The translations under genes were made by a program, and so were the position numbers. The notes beneath the pieces are model-generated. The model made no database searches, was not told where the DNA came from, and saw nothing but the letters and a program-made list of their open reading frames with translations. This document shows, in pieces, positions 50,446 to 59,504 of a stretch of DNA of 64,000 nucleotides (position 1 is the stretch's first letter; each line of letters starts with the position of its first letter). Where the stretch lies: positions 1,116,001 to 1,180,000 of the forward strand of contig JBKAGT010000005.1 of NCBI GenBank assembly GCA_046290495.1. The letters run 5' to 3'. Source of the DNA: PGYR01 sp046290495. GTDB lineage: Bacteria > Bacteroidota > Ignavibacteria > Kapaibacteriales > UBA2268.

Positions 50446-53358
50446 ATGAGTAGAAATTCATTTTCCATACTATCAATTTTAATTTTTTTCCTATTGTGCC
50501 CAAGTTTATTGGTAATAGGACAAACTGACGGTAGCCCATCTAACTGGCTTTTTCCAGATGGTAACTATAGTGCTACCAAATATAATAGTAGAGTATCTGT
50601 AGATCAGGACATAACTAAATTTAAAATTAAAATTGTTAACGAGAAAATATCAGGCGATTTACAACCACTAATTGGTAATTTGGTTGATAATGAAAAAATA
50701 TCAGCAGCATTCCCTTATGGTCCGAATGAATTGGCTGTTGTTTCGGGTAGAGATATTTTAATTTTGGATGGTGCTGGTAGACTATATACTAAAACATTAG
50801 ACAATAGTATTCTGCCAATCAAAGGAATATCAATGCTATTTGATTCTTTGGCAACTGCTTATCAAGAAAACCCAAATGGTCATGTTTTAATGGCCTTTGA
50901 AACAATAGAGAGTGTAAGTGAAGACAGCTTAGCTCATTCATATTTAGCTGGTTACGACAATGAAAATGATGAAATTGTACTTCACAAAAGATTAGCGATT
51001 GATATGAGGAGATATCCTCAGAATATTTATAATTCTATTAGACCATTCTTTGCAAGGTTCTCAAATAGCTCAATAGATTTACTTACTACATTAGATATTT
51101 ATAATCCGATAGTTGATTCTACTTCATCCGCTGTACCATACTTAAGAGGTATAGCGAACTTTAGTTCTGATATTGAATTTCCTAACTTTCCACTACCGGA
51201 TATAGGGGACGACACTCTAACAAGATTGGAGCTTTCCAACAGAATCGGAATAGAGCAACCATCAATCACTCAGCTTCCCAATGGTAATACTATAGCGTTG
51301 ATGCCTATGATACCTGATACAAATTTGGGTGTAACTATTACTAACAGGTTGGGTAATGTCACAAGTTCAGATAGCACTTATTTGTATAGTTATAATATTT
51401 CATCTAACAATGTAAATAATTACTTACCTCCAGTTGATATTACTTCGTTTATGAGTGGCTCCAAACCATACGTTAGGCCTTATGTAATTGAGTTAAACAA
51501 TGGGTCTGCTACTACTCAACAATACATATTACAAACAGAGCAGTATCAAGGATTCGGTGGAAGCCGAGGCATTTCAAAATTACACTTATTAGATATTAAT
51601 GGTAATTTCATCACAACTCCAAATGGGCCAATTCCAACATTTGTGGGAGATAGCAATCACTACTGGTCAGTAGCAACTGGTGATATAGACGGGACAAATA
51701 ACGAATGGCTACCATTCTACCCTAACAACCCGGGTAAAGAGATAATTGCAACACAGAGTAGTAGAAATTTCACTCATGCGAATAGCAGAATATTCATATT
51801 GAAATACAACACTGTCGATACAATTGCAAAGCCAACACCACCAGATACAAAGCTTTTCCCATTTGATACAATAGCTGCTGCCAAAATCAATGGTAGAGTA
51901 GTAGCTGTCAATGACATGGATAATAACCCTGATGAAAAAGATGAGATAGTTATTGTAGATGGCTCGAAGCTAATGGTTCTTGGGCTTAGACAATACGAAG
52001 ATGAATTGTTTAGAGCTGGTCACCCTATGGACACGCTATATTATAAAGACTTTGACAAAGAAGATATTTACGCTGTTGAAGTAGCTGACATGGACGGAGA
52101 TGGTCTTAATGATTTAATTGTCACTACATTCAAAGCAACATATATCATAGGTACTCCACTAACTAACATATTGACTTTACTGGAACCAACTACACAGTTG
52201 ACTCCTCCTGAAGAATACTGCCCTGGAGATAGCATTGAGCTGATATGGGAGAATAAAATATTAGGTATAGGTGATGTAGATATTGATTTTGTTTATGCCG
52301 TCAATGACTCAACTGAAGACACTCTCTCGGTTAAAACAAATATTACAAATGATATGGACACGGTTTCATATTTTGTTGAGCTGGATAGCATTTTCATTGG
52401 CAAAGAAGGACATTTTGTTGTCAAAAGTAGTATTGAACCAAATGAAGTAAATGATAGCTCAGCTACGATTAAAATTTTAGATATTGAGATGACTAACTTT
52501 GCGGTTTCGGACACAGTTCTTACAGTAGGTGATGTCTTAACAGTCAATGGTGATATCAATTGTTATGATTCTATCTTAGTAGAAACTAATTATTTAGATT
52601 CAACTTGGACTGAGTTGATAATTATTCAGAATTCTGGGAGCCAATCATTTGTATTGAATGATACGATACCGTGCCTTCCAATATTCAGCTGCCAAGGTGA
52701 AGACTTGGATAGTATATATAATTACAGAATCACCGCTTACAAAGATATATTCAGCAAAGAACTCGCTAGCTATTCTGTAAAAGTATTACCTACAGAATTT
52801 CCAATAGTAATAGAACCAGAAAACACTGTAGACCCAACGCAAAGATTCAGTTGGGACCCAATGGACTTAGTCTACACTTGTGACACTATAACAATTATGG
52901 CAAGTTATAACGGAGGTATGACTTATAGCTTATTAGACCAAGTCAGCATAGACGATGCGAGTTATATATGGCAAGTTCCACTTGACGCACCTGACGACGT
53001 AATGTTCAGATTTTGCTGTGAGAGTTCTTGTGTAAGAACGGACACATTGATTAACGACATTGCCCCTAACTTTATAGATGTGATAGCACCGAATCCATTT
53101 GATCCGAACCTCAATGAAGTAGAGTTCGTATATCAAGTACCAGAATCAGGAAATATCACTATAAAGATATTAGACGAGTCGAACAGAACAGTAGTAACAA
53201 TAGCAGATAACGAATTCAGACAAGAAGGATTTGCACATACTGACAGATGGGATGGTAGATTACCAAACGGTGATTTCGTTGCAAATGGCATGTACTACTT
53301 ATACATAGAATTTTCAGATGGTAACAGAGAGTTCCATCCAATTTTTGTAAAGAGATAA
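50446..53358 (+). CDS. Large secreted protein with FG-GAP-like repeats and FlgD/T9SS-type C-terminus
   Basis: 970 residues: signal peptide (ILIFFLLCPSLLVIGQ) followed by a long beta-rich region. Two metal-binding FG-GAP-like segments, DMDNNPDEKDEIVIVDG and VADMDGDGLNDLIVTTF (residues ~490 and ~550), suggest part of a beta-propeller; further regions look Ig-like. The C-terminal ~80 residues (APNPFDPNLNEVEFVYQVPESGNITIKILD, RWDGRLPNGDFVANGMYYLYIEF) match the FlgD-Ig/T9SS type sorting module. Probably surface exposed; ligand unknown. A response-regulator gene follows after 24 bases. Confidence 0.85.
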   Translation: MSRNSFSILSILIFFLLCPSLLVIGQTDGSPSNWLFPDGNYSATKYNSRVSVDQDITKFKIKIVNEKISGDLQPLIGNLVDNEKISAAFPYGPNELAVVSGRDILILDGAGRLYTKTLDNSILPIKGISMLFDSLATAYQENPNGHVLMAFETIESVSEDSLAHSYLAGYDNENDEIVLHKRLAIDMRRYPQNIYNSIRPFFARFSNSSIDLLTTLDIYNPIVDSTSSAVPYLRGIANFSSDIEFPNFPLPDIGDDTLTRLELSNRIGIEQPSITQLPNGNTIALMPMIPDTNLGVTITNRLGNVTSSDSTYLYSYNISSNNVNNYLPPVDITSFMSGSKPYVRPYVIELNNGSATTQQYILQTEQYQGFGGSRGISKLHLLDINGNFITTPNGPIPTFVGDSNHYWSVATGDIDGTNNEWLPFYPNNPGKEIIATQSSRNFTHANSRIFILKYNTVDTIAKPTPPDTKLFPFDTIAAAKINGRVVAVNDMDNNPDEKDEIVIVDGSKLMVLGLRQYEDELFRAGHPMDTLYYKDFDKEDIYAVEVADMDGDGLNDLIVTTFKATYIIGTPLTNILTLLEPTTQLTPPEEYCPGDSIELIWENKILGIGDVDIDFVYAVNDSTEDTLSVKTNITNDMDTVSYFVELDSIFIGKEGHFVVKSSIEPNEVNDSSATIKILDIEMTNFAVSDTVLTVGDVLTVNGDINCYDSILVETNYLDSTWTELIIIQNSGSQSFVLNDTIPCLPIFSCQGEDLDSIYNYRITAYKDIFSKELASYSVKVLPTEFPIVIEPENTVDPTQRFSWDPMDLVYTCDTITIMASYNGGMTYSLLDQVSIDDASYIWQVPLDAPDDVMFRFCCESSCVRTDTLINDIAPNFIDVIAPNPFDPNLNEVEFVYQVPESGNITIKILDESNRTVVTIADNEFRQEGFAHTDRWDGRLPNGDFVANGMYYLYIEFSDGNREFHPIFVKR

Positions 53359-53382
53359 ATAAACTAAGATTTTATAAATACA

Positions 53383-54102
53383 ATGAAATTATTAATAATA
53401 GAAGACGAGATAAAAATAGCAACCTTCATGAAACAAGGATTGCAACAAGAGAGATTTGATGTTGAGCTAGAAACCAACGGTAAGGAGGGGCTCAACAAAG
53501 CAATGAATAATCATTTTGATATGATTATATTAGATGTCATGTTACCTGGTATGAATGGTATTGACATTTTAAAAGAATTGCGAGCAAATAACTACAATGT
53601 CCCTATTATTTTGATTTCTGCTCTCGATTCAACCGAAGACAGAGTCAATGGCTTAGACTTTGGTGCAGACGACTACATATCAAAGCCTTTCAGTTTTGAT
53701 GAATTAGCAGCTAGAGTAAGAGCTGTTCTGAGGAGAACTCAGAAACACAAATCAACAAAGCTACATGCTGGTAAACTTACATTAGACACAGTAACACACT
53801 TAGCTTACAGAGATAAAAAAGAAATAGACCTTACAACAAAAGAATATTCACTATTAGTATTTTTGATGCTTAACAAGAATAAGGTATTAACCAGAAGCTC
53901 GATAACTCAGAATGTTTGGGGCAACTCGCTAGACAAAGATTCGAATGTAATCGATGTATATATCAAAAAGCTAAGAGAGAAAATAGAAAAGAAAGGTACG
54001 AAGCCAACTATTCAGAGTATAAGAGGCGTTGGGTACCGTTTGAGAGATAATTCGGCTTTAGAAGAATTCACCAAAAGCTTGAAAGAGGAAGATGAAGAAT
54101 AA
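53383..54102 (+). CDS. OmpR/PhoB-family response regulator (no adjacent kinase)
   Basis: 239 residues. Receiver domain with acidic pair E7-D8, phosphoacceptor D51 (MIILDVMLPG), conserved Thr/Ser region LISA and Lys101 in ISKPFSF. The winged-helix DNA-binding domain follows, with TKEYSLLVFLMLNKNKVLTRSSI and NVIDVYIKKLREKI...QSIRGVGYRL. It ends with a short acidic tail. No histidine kinase is encoded within 5 kb on either side. The gene is 24 bases after the secreted FG-GAP protein and probably shares its transcript. Targets unknown. Confidence 0.92.
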   Translation: MKLLIIEDEIKIATFMKQGLQQERFDVELETNGKEGLNKAMNNHFDMIILDVMLPGMNGIDILKELRANNYNVPIILISALDSTEDRVNGLDFGADDYISKPFSFDELAARVRAVLRRTQKHKSTKLHAGKLTLDTVTHLAYRDKKEIDLTTKEYSLLVFLMLNKNKVLTRSSITQNVWGNSLDKDSNVIDVYIKKLREKIEKKGTKPTIQSIRGVGYRLRDNSALEEFTKSLKEEDEE

Positions 54103-54107
54103 AAACA

Positions 54108-54135
54108 AAGGGCTACTTATTACTAAGTAGCCCTT
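54108..54135. terminator. Bidirectional-type terminator between convergent genes
   Basis: AAGGGCTACTTA pairs perfectly with TAAGTAGCCCTT over 12 bp. On the minus strand it is followed by TTTGTTTTTA, so it mainly terminates the Fe-S gene group; it may also serve the response regulator. Confidence 0.8.
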
Positions 54136-54164
54136 CTAGTATCTATACCAATGCTAACTCTATC

Positions 54165-54551
54165 TTAGTGAGAGCATCCGCAAGTATGTGCATTGTTAGG
54201 GTTGTTGAATACAAATCCACTACCAGATGGTCCATCAACATAATCCAAAGTTACACCTTGAATATAAAATAAGCTGTGGTCATCAGTAACGATATTCAAA
54301 TTACCAGCACTCAACACAACATCATTTTCGTTTACGTCAGAATCAAAACCTAAAGAATAGTTCATTCCTGAGCAACCACCGCTGCTAGTACCAATTCTAA
54401 GATTAAAATCAGCAGGAATTTCATTTTCTTTTTTGATTTGATCTATTATTTCCAACGCATTGTTCGAAATGATAAATTCGTCTTGCTCTTCAGTGCCTTG
54501 TATCATAGTAGGAACTTTGATAAAGTCAACATTCTCTAGTACTTCAGACAT
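54165..54551 (-). CDS. A-type Fe-S cluster carrier (IscA/ErpA/SufA family)
   Basis: 128 residues with the three conserved cysteines of A-type carriers: SSGGCSGMNY and the C-terminal HTCGCSH. GPSGSGFVFNNPN matches the family's C-terminal part. It hands iron-sulphur clusters to target proteins. Upstream the minus strand reads AAGGAGGTGAT, ending 3 bases before the ATG, a near-perfect match to the 16S 3' end. It heads in the direction of three Fe-S related genes (reductase, DUF59, SufE), but its spacing of 93 bases makes co-transcription with them uncertain. Confidence 0.9.
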   Translation of the reverse strand: MSEVLENVDFIKVPTMIQGTEEQDEFIISNNALEIIDQIKKENEIPADFNLRIGTSSGGCSGMNYSLGFDSDVNENDVVLSAGNLNIVTDDHSLFYIQGVTLDYVDGPSGSGFVFNNPNNAHTCGCSH

Positions 54552-54644
54552 ATTATCACCTCCTTAAAATTTATTTATAAATATTATCTTGTTTTATTAT
54601 TAGACTAACTATTATAGCTAATATTATAATTTCATTTGACAAAC

Positions 54645-55736
54645 TTAAAAATTATCATCGTAATCTACAACTACATCATTAGTAAGTGCGTGTGATGTAC
54701 ATGTAAGAACGAATCCATCTTCTATCTCATCTTCTGTTAGAGCATCATCTGCTTCCATTTCCACTTTACCAGATTTCAATCTTGCTCTACAAGTAGAACA
54801 AGCACCAATCTGACAACTGAAAGGTGGGTCTATACCAGCTTTTATACCAGCAACTAATATCGTATCATCACCATTCGTTGGTACTTCATGCTCTTCGCCG
54901 TATAAGACAACCGTTACTTTTTCTACATCTTCGTCAGATGGCTGAGTATCGTGCTTCTTGACTACTTCTGTACCTTCATTTTCTGCTACTGTAAATGATT
55001 CCTTATGCTGCTTTTTCTTGTCTATATTCAGCTCATCTAGAGCAGCTTCAATCTCATTCATCATACCACCAGGTCCACACATAAAGTATTCCGACTGGTG
55101 TACCAAATCATCGTCTAATAGCTTTACAATATTCAGACAGCTAGACTTGCTCAATCTACCTTCTCGGCATTTCAAATCATTAGTAACTGGCTTACTCAAG
55201 TGATGAATTACCGTCAATCTATCTCCGAAGTTTGACTCTAAGTCTATTAATTTATCTCTGAATATTATAGTCTCTTCATTAGAGTTAGCATAAACTAATA
55301 GCACCTTGCTTTGTTTTTCAACTTCTAATATTGTCTGCAATATAGACATAATTGGAGTGATACCACTACCACCGGCGAAAAGAATATAATTCTTATTATT
55401 GCTAGCATCTAAGTCAATTGTAAAATTACCCAATGGAGGCATAACATCAACAATATCACCAACCTTTAACATACTGTTTATATAAGGTGATACTTTACCG
55501 CCTTCTACTTTTTTAACAGTAACTGCCAAGTGGTCATCTACCACAGGACTGGTGCAAATTGAATAAGCTCTTCTTTGATCTTCACCATCGAAGAAAAATC
55601 TGAGGGTCAGGTACTGACCATGCTTATATTGGAATGTTTCTTTTAAATCGCTGGGTATTTCGAATGAAATCGATGTAGCGTCTTCTGTTTCTCTTACTAT
55701 ATTACTTACTTTTAGCTTATGAAATTGTATTGCCAT
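54645..55736 (-). CDS. Ferredoxin-NADP reductase with C-terminal 2Fe-2S domain (PaaE-like)
   Basis: 363 residues. N-terminal FAD domain (HGQYLTLRFFFDGEDQRRAYSICTSP, i.e. RxYS), NAD(P)-binding domain with FAGGSGITPIMSIL and YFMCGPGGMM, then a plant-type ferredoxin domain with four Cys: PPFSCQIGACSTCRARLKSG and later FVLTCTSHA. This is the layout of PaaE, the reductase of phenylacetyl-CoA epoxidase, and related reductases. The oxygenase genes paaABC are not nearby, so the partner may be elsewhere or different. Lies between a DUF59 gene and the A-type carrier. Confidence 0.88.
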   Translation of the reverse strand: MAIQFHKLKVSNIVRETEDATSISFEIPSDLKETFQYKHGQYLTLRFFFDGEDQRRAYSICTSPVVDDHLAVTVKKVEGGKVSPYINSMLKVGDIVDVMPPLGNFTIDLDASNNKNYILFAGGSGITPIMSILQTILEVEKQSKVLLVYANSNEETIIFRDKLIDLESNFGDRLTVIHHLSKPVTNDLKCREGRLSKSSCLNIVKLLDDDLVHQSEYFMCGPGGMMNEIEAALDELNIDKKKQHKESFTVAENEGTEVVKKHDTQPSDEDVEKVTVVLYGEEHEVPTNGDDTILVAGIKAGIDPPFSCQIGACSTCRARLKSGKVEMEADDALTEDEIEDGFVLTCTSHALTNDVVVDYDDNF

Positions 55737-55765
55737 TAATTCTTTGTTATTACTTTTTTAAAAAT

Positions 55766-56095
55766 TTATAAGAACCCAAGTTCTAGTTTAGCTTCATCAC
55801 TCATCATAGAAATATCCCACGGTGGATCGAAAGTTAAAATCGCTTTAACATCTTTAACTTCTTCCAATTCCATTATCTTCATTTCTACATCACGAGGAAT
55901 CTGGTCCGCTACAGGACAATTGGGTGCAGTTAGAGTCATAAGTACAACTACTTCACTGCTTTCTGCCACCGTGATATCATAGATTAGACCTAGCTCAACA
56001 ATGTTAACAGGTATTTCTGGATCGAAGACTTCTTTTAGCTTTTCGTAGCATTTTTCTTCAATCAATTCTATTTCACTTTTTGTTATAGTTTCCAT
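55766..56095 (-). CDS. SUF-system DUF59/MIP18 protein (SufT-like)
   Basis: 109 residues of the MIP18 family: VFDPEIPVNIVELGLIYDITV, VVVLMTLTAPNCPVADQIPRDVEMKIM, FDPPWDISMMSDEAKLELGFL. These are the SUF-type signature; PaaD proteins, which are related, differ in carrying extra C-terminal cysteines. It likely helps mature Fe-S proteins. It starts 29 bases upstream of the PaaE-like gene. Confidence 0.9.
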   Translation of the reverse strand: METITKSEIELIEEKCYEKLKEVFDPEIPVNIVELGLIYDITVAESSEVVVLMTLTAPNCPVADQIPRDVEMKIMELEEVKDVKAILTFDPPWDISMMSDEAKLELGFL

Positions 56096-56198
56096 AATTC
56101 AAATTTACGAATAATTCACAACTTTCATTTATACTATAAATGACGATTGTAAAATTATAGTGTTGTTTTAATTAATATTATATTCCTAGTCTTACTAA

Positions 56199-56621
56199 CT
56201 ACCCCTTGCTTGCTAAAGCCAAAGCATAGTATTTCATCTGCTTTATCATCGATACCAATCCATTGGAACGAGTGGGCGACAGATGTTCTTTTAGACCTAT
56301 TTCATTGACGAAATAAAGCTCTTCTTTAGCAACAGTTTCTGGGTCTTCCCCATTAACTACTCGAATCAGTAGAGCGATAATTCCCTTTGTTATAAGGGCA
56401 TCGCTATCTGCTTTGAATCTCATTCTGCCTTGATCGTCAGTTTCAGCAACTAACCAAACTCTTGACTGACAACCCTTGATTAAATTTTCTTCCCTTTTGT
56501 CTCTCTCTTCTATCAGCTCCAAATCTTTGCCCAAATCGATAATGTGAGCGTATTTGTCCATCCAGTTTTCGAAAAAGGCAAACTCTTCTATTATTTCGTC
56601 TTGTTTTTCTTTCATACTCAT
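56199..56621 (-). CDS. sufE: SufE-like cysteine desulfuration protein
   Basis: 140 residues: FAFFENWMDKYAHIIDLGKDL, then LIKGCQSRVWLVAET, with the persulphide-accepting Cys, and IALLIRVVNGEDPETV, LSPTRSNGLVSMIKQMKYYA. SufE moves sulphur from SufS to the SufBCD scaffold. sufBCDS are not in the window. Together with the neighbouring DUF59 and A-type carrier it forms an Fe-S biogenesis group. Confidence 0.95.
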   Translation of the reverse strand: MSMKEKQDEIIEEFAFFENWMDKYAHIIDLGKDLELIEERDKREENLIKGCQSRVWLVAETDDQGRMRFKADSDALITKGIIALLIRVVNGEDPETVAKEELYFVNEIGLKEHLSPTRSNGLVSMIKQMKYYALALASKG

Positions 56622-56777
56622 AATACAAACTTATCAATTGTAGCTATAAAGTAAAAGTTAGAAAGTATTAAGCTTGTATTTATTTCAATTAATTATATCT
56701 TTTTCTGTCACATATTACTTATATTATTCGTCTTTAAATTGTTATCTTCAATTTTAAAGATCAAACAAAAACAACTA

Positions 56778-58493
56778 ATGATAAAGCTAATTATTCCCTT
56801 TATTTTTCTTTTCCTTTCAGTAACTTCAAGTAGCGAAATAGTTGAAAGGTATATGAATAATGAAACAATGACTCACCAACAGGCAATAGATTTCTACAAG
56901 TCATTGATTACCAAACACCAAAACTGTCAGCTTTACCAGTATGGTAAAACCGATTCGGGTGAACCACTTCATCTTTTTGTAATATCAAAAGACGGAAACT
57001 TTAGTCCAGATAGTATCAGAAAAGTAGGAAAAACTATTGTACTAATCAACAATGCAATCCACCCAGGAGAGCCTTGTGGAGTGGACGCTTCAGCCCAGTT
57101 AGCTGAAGATTTACTTTCTGGGAAAATTGAGTACTCGAATGTAGTTGTTTGTATAATTCCTGGGTATAATATTGGTGGAATGCTCAACAGGGGATGTTGT
57201 AGCCGTGCAAATCAAAATGGGCCGGAGCAATATGGCTTCCGAGGAAATGCAAAGAACTTGGACCTCAACCGAGATTTCATAAAAGCTGATGCGGAGAACA
57301 CTAAGCAATTTTACAACATATTCCACGAATGGCAGCCACACATATTCATAGACGCTCACTCAACAAATGGAGCTGATTACCCAGCTGAAATGACCCTAAT
57401 TAATTCAGCTCGCTCGAGAGTTGAGCAAAGTATGAGGAGTTACTTCACTGACAACCTGACAAGTAGCTTGTATAGCAGAATGATAGATGACGGGTTCTCA
57501 GTAAGTCCTTACTATTATACTTATGGTGATACTATTAGCAAAGGGCTGAAAGAATATAAGGATTCTCCTCGCTACTCTACTGGTTACACTACTCTCTACA
57601 ACACAATGGGGTTCGTTAGCGAGGCACACATGCTAAAGCCTTATCCAACCAGAATAAAAGCGACCTATGCATTTCTAAAAAATACAGTTGAGTATGCTCA
57701 AAATCATAGTGAAGAAATCAAAATCACAACTGAAACTGCAGACAAAATGGCTCAACTAACAAAGAAGTATGGAATAAATTATCAGCTTGACACGACGACT
57801 TCGCTGGAGGTTGAGTTAGAAGTTTATAGAAAGAAATACAAAACTAGCTCAGTCACAGGACTGCCGATTCATTATTATGACACAAATGTACGTGACACAC
57901 TGACTATCCCCTACTATGCAACTTACAAGCCAACTAAATGGGTGGATGTTCCAGCATATTACATAGTGCCACAACAGTGGACTGATGTAATAGAAAGATT
58001 AGATTTGAACAGGATTGAGTATCAGATTATTGCCACTGACACAGTAATGGAACTGGAAACATACTATATCAAAGATTATGAAACAATCAAGTCTCCTTAT
58101 GAAGGTCACTACCTCCATTACAACACAAACGCCATAAAAGACACTCAATTAGTTAGTGTAAGAACAGGAGATTTGCTAATACCGACTAAGCAGCGTGGTA
58201 TCAGATATTTGCTCGAGACATTAGAGCCAGAAGCGACAGATTCTTTCTTTGCTTGGGGATTTTTTGACTCAATTCTTCAGCAGAAAGAATGGTTCAGTGA
58301 TTATCTCTTTGAAGAGAAAGCGGCTAAATTATTAGAAAGTAACCCTCAGCTAAAAGAGGAATTCGAGCAAATGAAAAGGGATGACAAGGAGTTTGCAAGC
58401 AACTCGTGGGCTATGCTTTACTTCCTTTACAAGAATACAGATAACTACGAACCTACACACAAACGACACCCTATATATAGAATACCAAAATAA
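56778..58493 (+). CDS. M14-family zinc carboxypeptidase, secreted
   Basis: About 571 residues from the ATG at 56778, which begins a signal peptide (IKLIIPFIFLFLSVTSSS); the frame's TTG at 56739 would put charged residues before it. The zinc site has INNAIHPGEPCGVD (HxxE) and IFIDAHSTNG (third His). Substrate-binding parts include LDLNRDFIKAD and the catalytic-Glu region GFVSEAHMLKPYPTR. The C-terminal 200 residues are an unassigned domain without a T9SS tail. It removes C-terminal residues from peptides, probably in the periplasm. Confidence 0.88.
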   Translation: MIKLIIPFIFLFLSVTSSSEIVERYMNNETMTHQQAIDFYKSLITKHQNCQLYQYGKTDSGEPLHLFVISKDGNFSPDSIRKVGKTIVLINNAIHPGEPCGVDASAQLAEDLLSGKIEYSNVVVCIIPGYNIGGMLNRGCCSRANQNGPEQYGFRGNAKNLDLNRDFIKADAENTKQFYNIFHEWQPHIFIDAHSTNGADYPAEMTLINSARSRVEQSMRSYFTDNLTSSLYSRMIDDGFSVSPYYYTYGDTISKGLKEYKDSPRYSTGYTTLYNTMGFVSEAHMLKPYPTRIKATYAFLKNTVEYAQNHSEEIKITTETADKMAQLTKKYGINYQLDTTTSLEVELEVYRKKYKTSSVTGLPIHYYDTNVRDTLTIPYYATYKPTKWVDVPAYYIVPQQWTDVIERLDLNRIEYQIIATDTVMELETYYIKDYETIKSPYEGHYLHYNTNAIKDTQLVSVRTGDLLIPTKQRGIRYLLETLEPEATDSFFAWGFFDSILQQKEWFSDYLFEEKAAKLLESNPQLKEEFEQMKRDDKEFASNSWAMLYFLYKNTDNYEPTHKRHPIYRIPK

Positions 58494-58511
58494 CCAAAGT
58501 GAGATAAGAAC

Positions 58512-59183
58512 ATGATTACAAAAGAATATTTCGATTTCTTCGCTGAACTAGAAAAGAACAACAACAAAGAATGGTTTGACGAAAACAGGAAACGCTATGA
58601 AAAGCACGTAAAAGAACCATTCAAGAAGCTAGTGTCTGAGCTAATCACTGAAGTAAGCTTTATAGATAGCGATGTAGCTAACTTAGAACCAAAAAATGCT
58701 ATATTCAGAATAAACAGAGACATTAGATTTAGCAATGATAAGACCCCATACAAGACTTATAACGGCGCAGTAATAGCACCAAATGGGAAGAAAGACCACA
58801 CTACACCTGGCATATACATAGAACTGAACAGTAAAGGTATGAACATATACGGAGGGGTGTGGCAACCGGACAAGGACCAGCTACTTAGCATTAGAAACAG
58901 CATAGCCGCTGATCCTGAGGGATTCCGCAAAGTTGTAGAAGGCAAGGAATTTCAGAAACACTTTGGTGGACTGATGGAGTCGGACAGGCATAAGCGATTA
59001 CCAAAACACTTGCAACACGCCGCAGAATTAGAGCCTTCAATATATAAGAAATCGTTTGTATATAAATCGAGTGAGACCTTCAAAAGCAAGAAAAATCCGA
59101 ATATAGTCGATGCCGTTATGATAAAATATCTAGCTGCTAAACCAGTTGCAGATTGGCTGAAAGAAGCAATGAACCAGGAGTAG
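58512..59183 (+). CDS. DUF2461 family protein (TIGR02453-type)
   Basis: 223 residues. TKEYFDFFAELEKNNNKEWFDENRKRYE at the N-terminus is the DUF2461 signature, followed by FRINRDIRFSNDKTPYKTYNGAVIAPNGKKD and an MNIYGGVWQPDKDQLLSIR block. Widely distributed but without a known function; no signal peptide, so cytoplasmic. It follows the peptidase by 18 bases, so the two are likely one operon. Confidence 0.9.
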   Translation: MITKEYFDFFAELEKNNNKEWFDENRKRYEKHVKEPFKKLVSELITEVSFIDSDVANLEPKNAIFRINRDIRFSNDKTPYKTYNGAVIAPNGKKDHTTPGIYIELNSKGMNIYGGVWQPDKDQLLSIRNSIAADPEGFRKVVEGKEFQKHFGGLMESDRHKRLPKHLQHAAELEPSIYKKSFVYKSSETFKSKKNPNIVDAVMIKYLAAKPVADWLKEAMNQE

Positions 59184-59504
59184 GTATTAAAATAGTTCAT
59201 TGTTGTCAATAGTTATGGGACTGGGCGTTTCGACAGGCTCAACGGCCAGCCAAATATGTCGTAGTATATATACTTATCTGATAATACCGTCACTCAGAGG
59301 CAACTTGTTGCCGAAGAGTCTATGCAGGATAGTAGTATTTATTGCCTGGATTCTTCACTTCGGCTTATCGCTCAGTACAGGCACTTCGTTCATAATGACA
59401 ATGCCAAATTTAGCTTCATTTTCTATAAATCTAACTACATTTGTAACCAATCTGACATTCGATGGGTCTAATTAGTAAGTGCAAATAAACAACAGGAGTC
59501 CAAA
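59184..59504. repeat. Gene-free stretch with three dispersed-type repeats
   Basis: 59221-59249: a near-palindrome with CTGGGCGTT and AACGGCCAG arms around TCGACAGGCTC, resembling widespread intergenic repeats. 59276-59370: hairpin repeat copy 2 (GGCAAC/GTTGCC at 59299-59312, then GAAGAGTCTAT). 59348-59400: GGATTCTTCACTTCGGC ... CATAATGACA, resembling common dispersed repeats of this kind. The open frame on the plus strand here is a product of these repeats. Assignment to widespread families rests on recall; the pair within the window is seen directly. Confidence 0.6.

Noticed and set aside
55766..56095. PaaD (phenylacetate pathway) instead of a SUF DUF59 protein
   Set aside because: The PaaD-specific C-terminal cysteines are missing and no paaABC genes are near, while SufE and an A-type carrier are; however, the PaaE-like neighbour leaves some doubt.
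59200..59475. 91-residue plus-strand frame before the vWA gene
   Set aside because: It consists of the dispersed repeats and their spacers; no recognisable protein and no homologous pattern elsewhere in the window.
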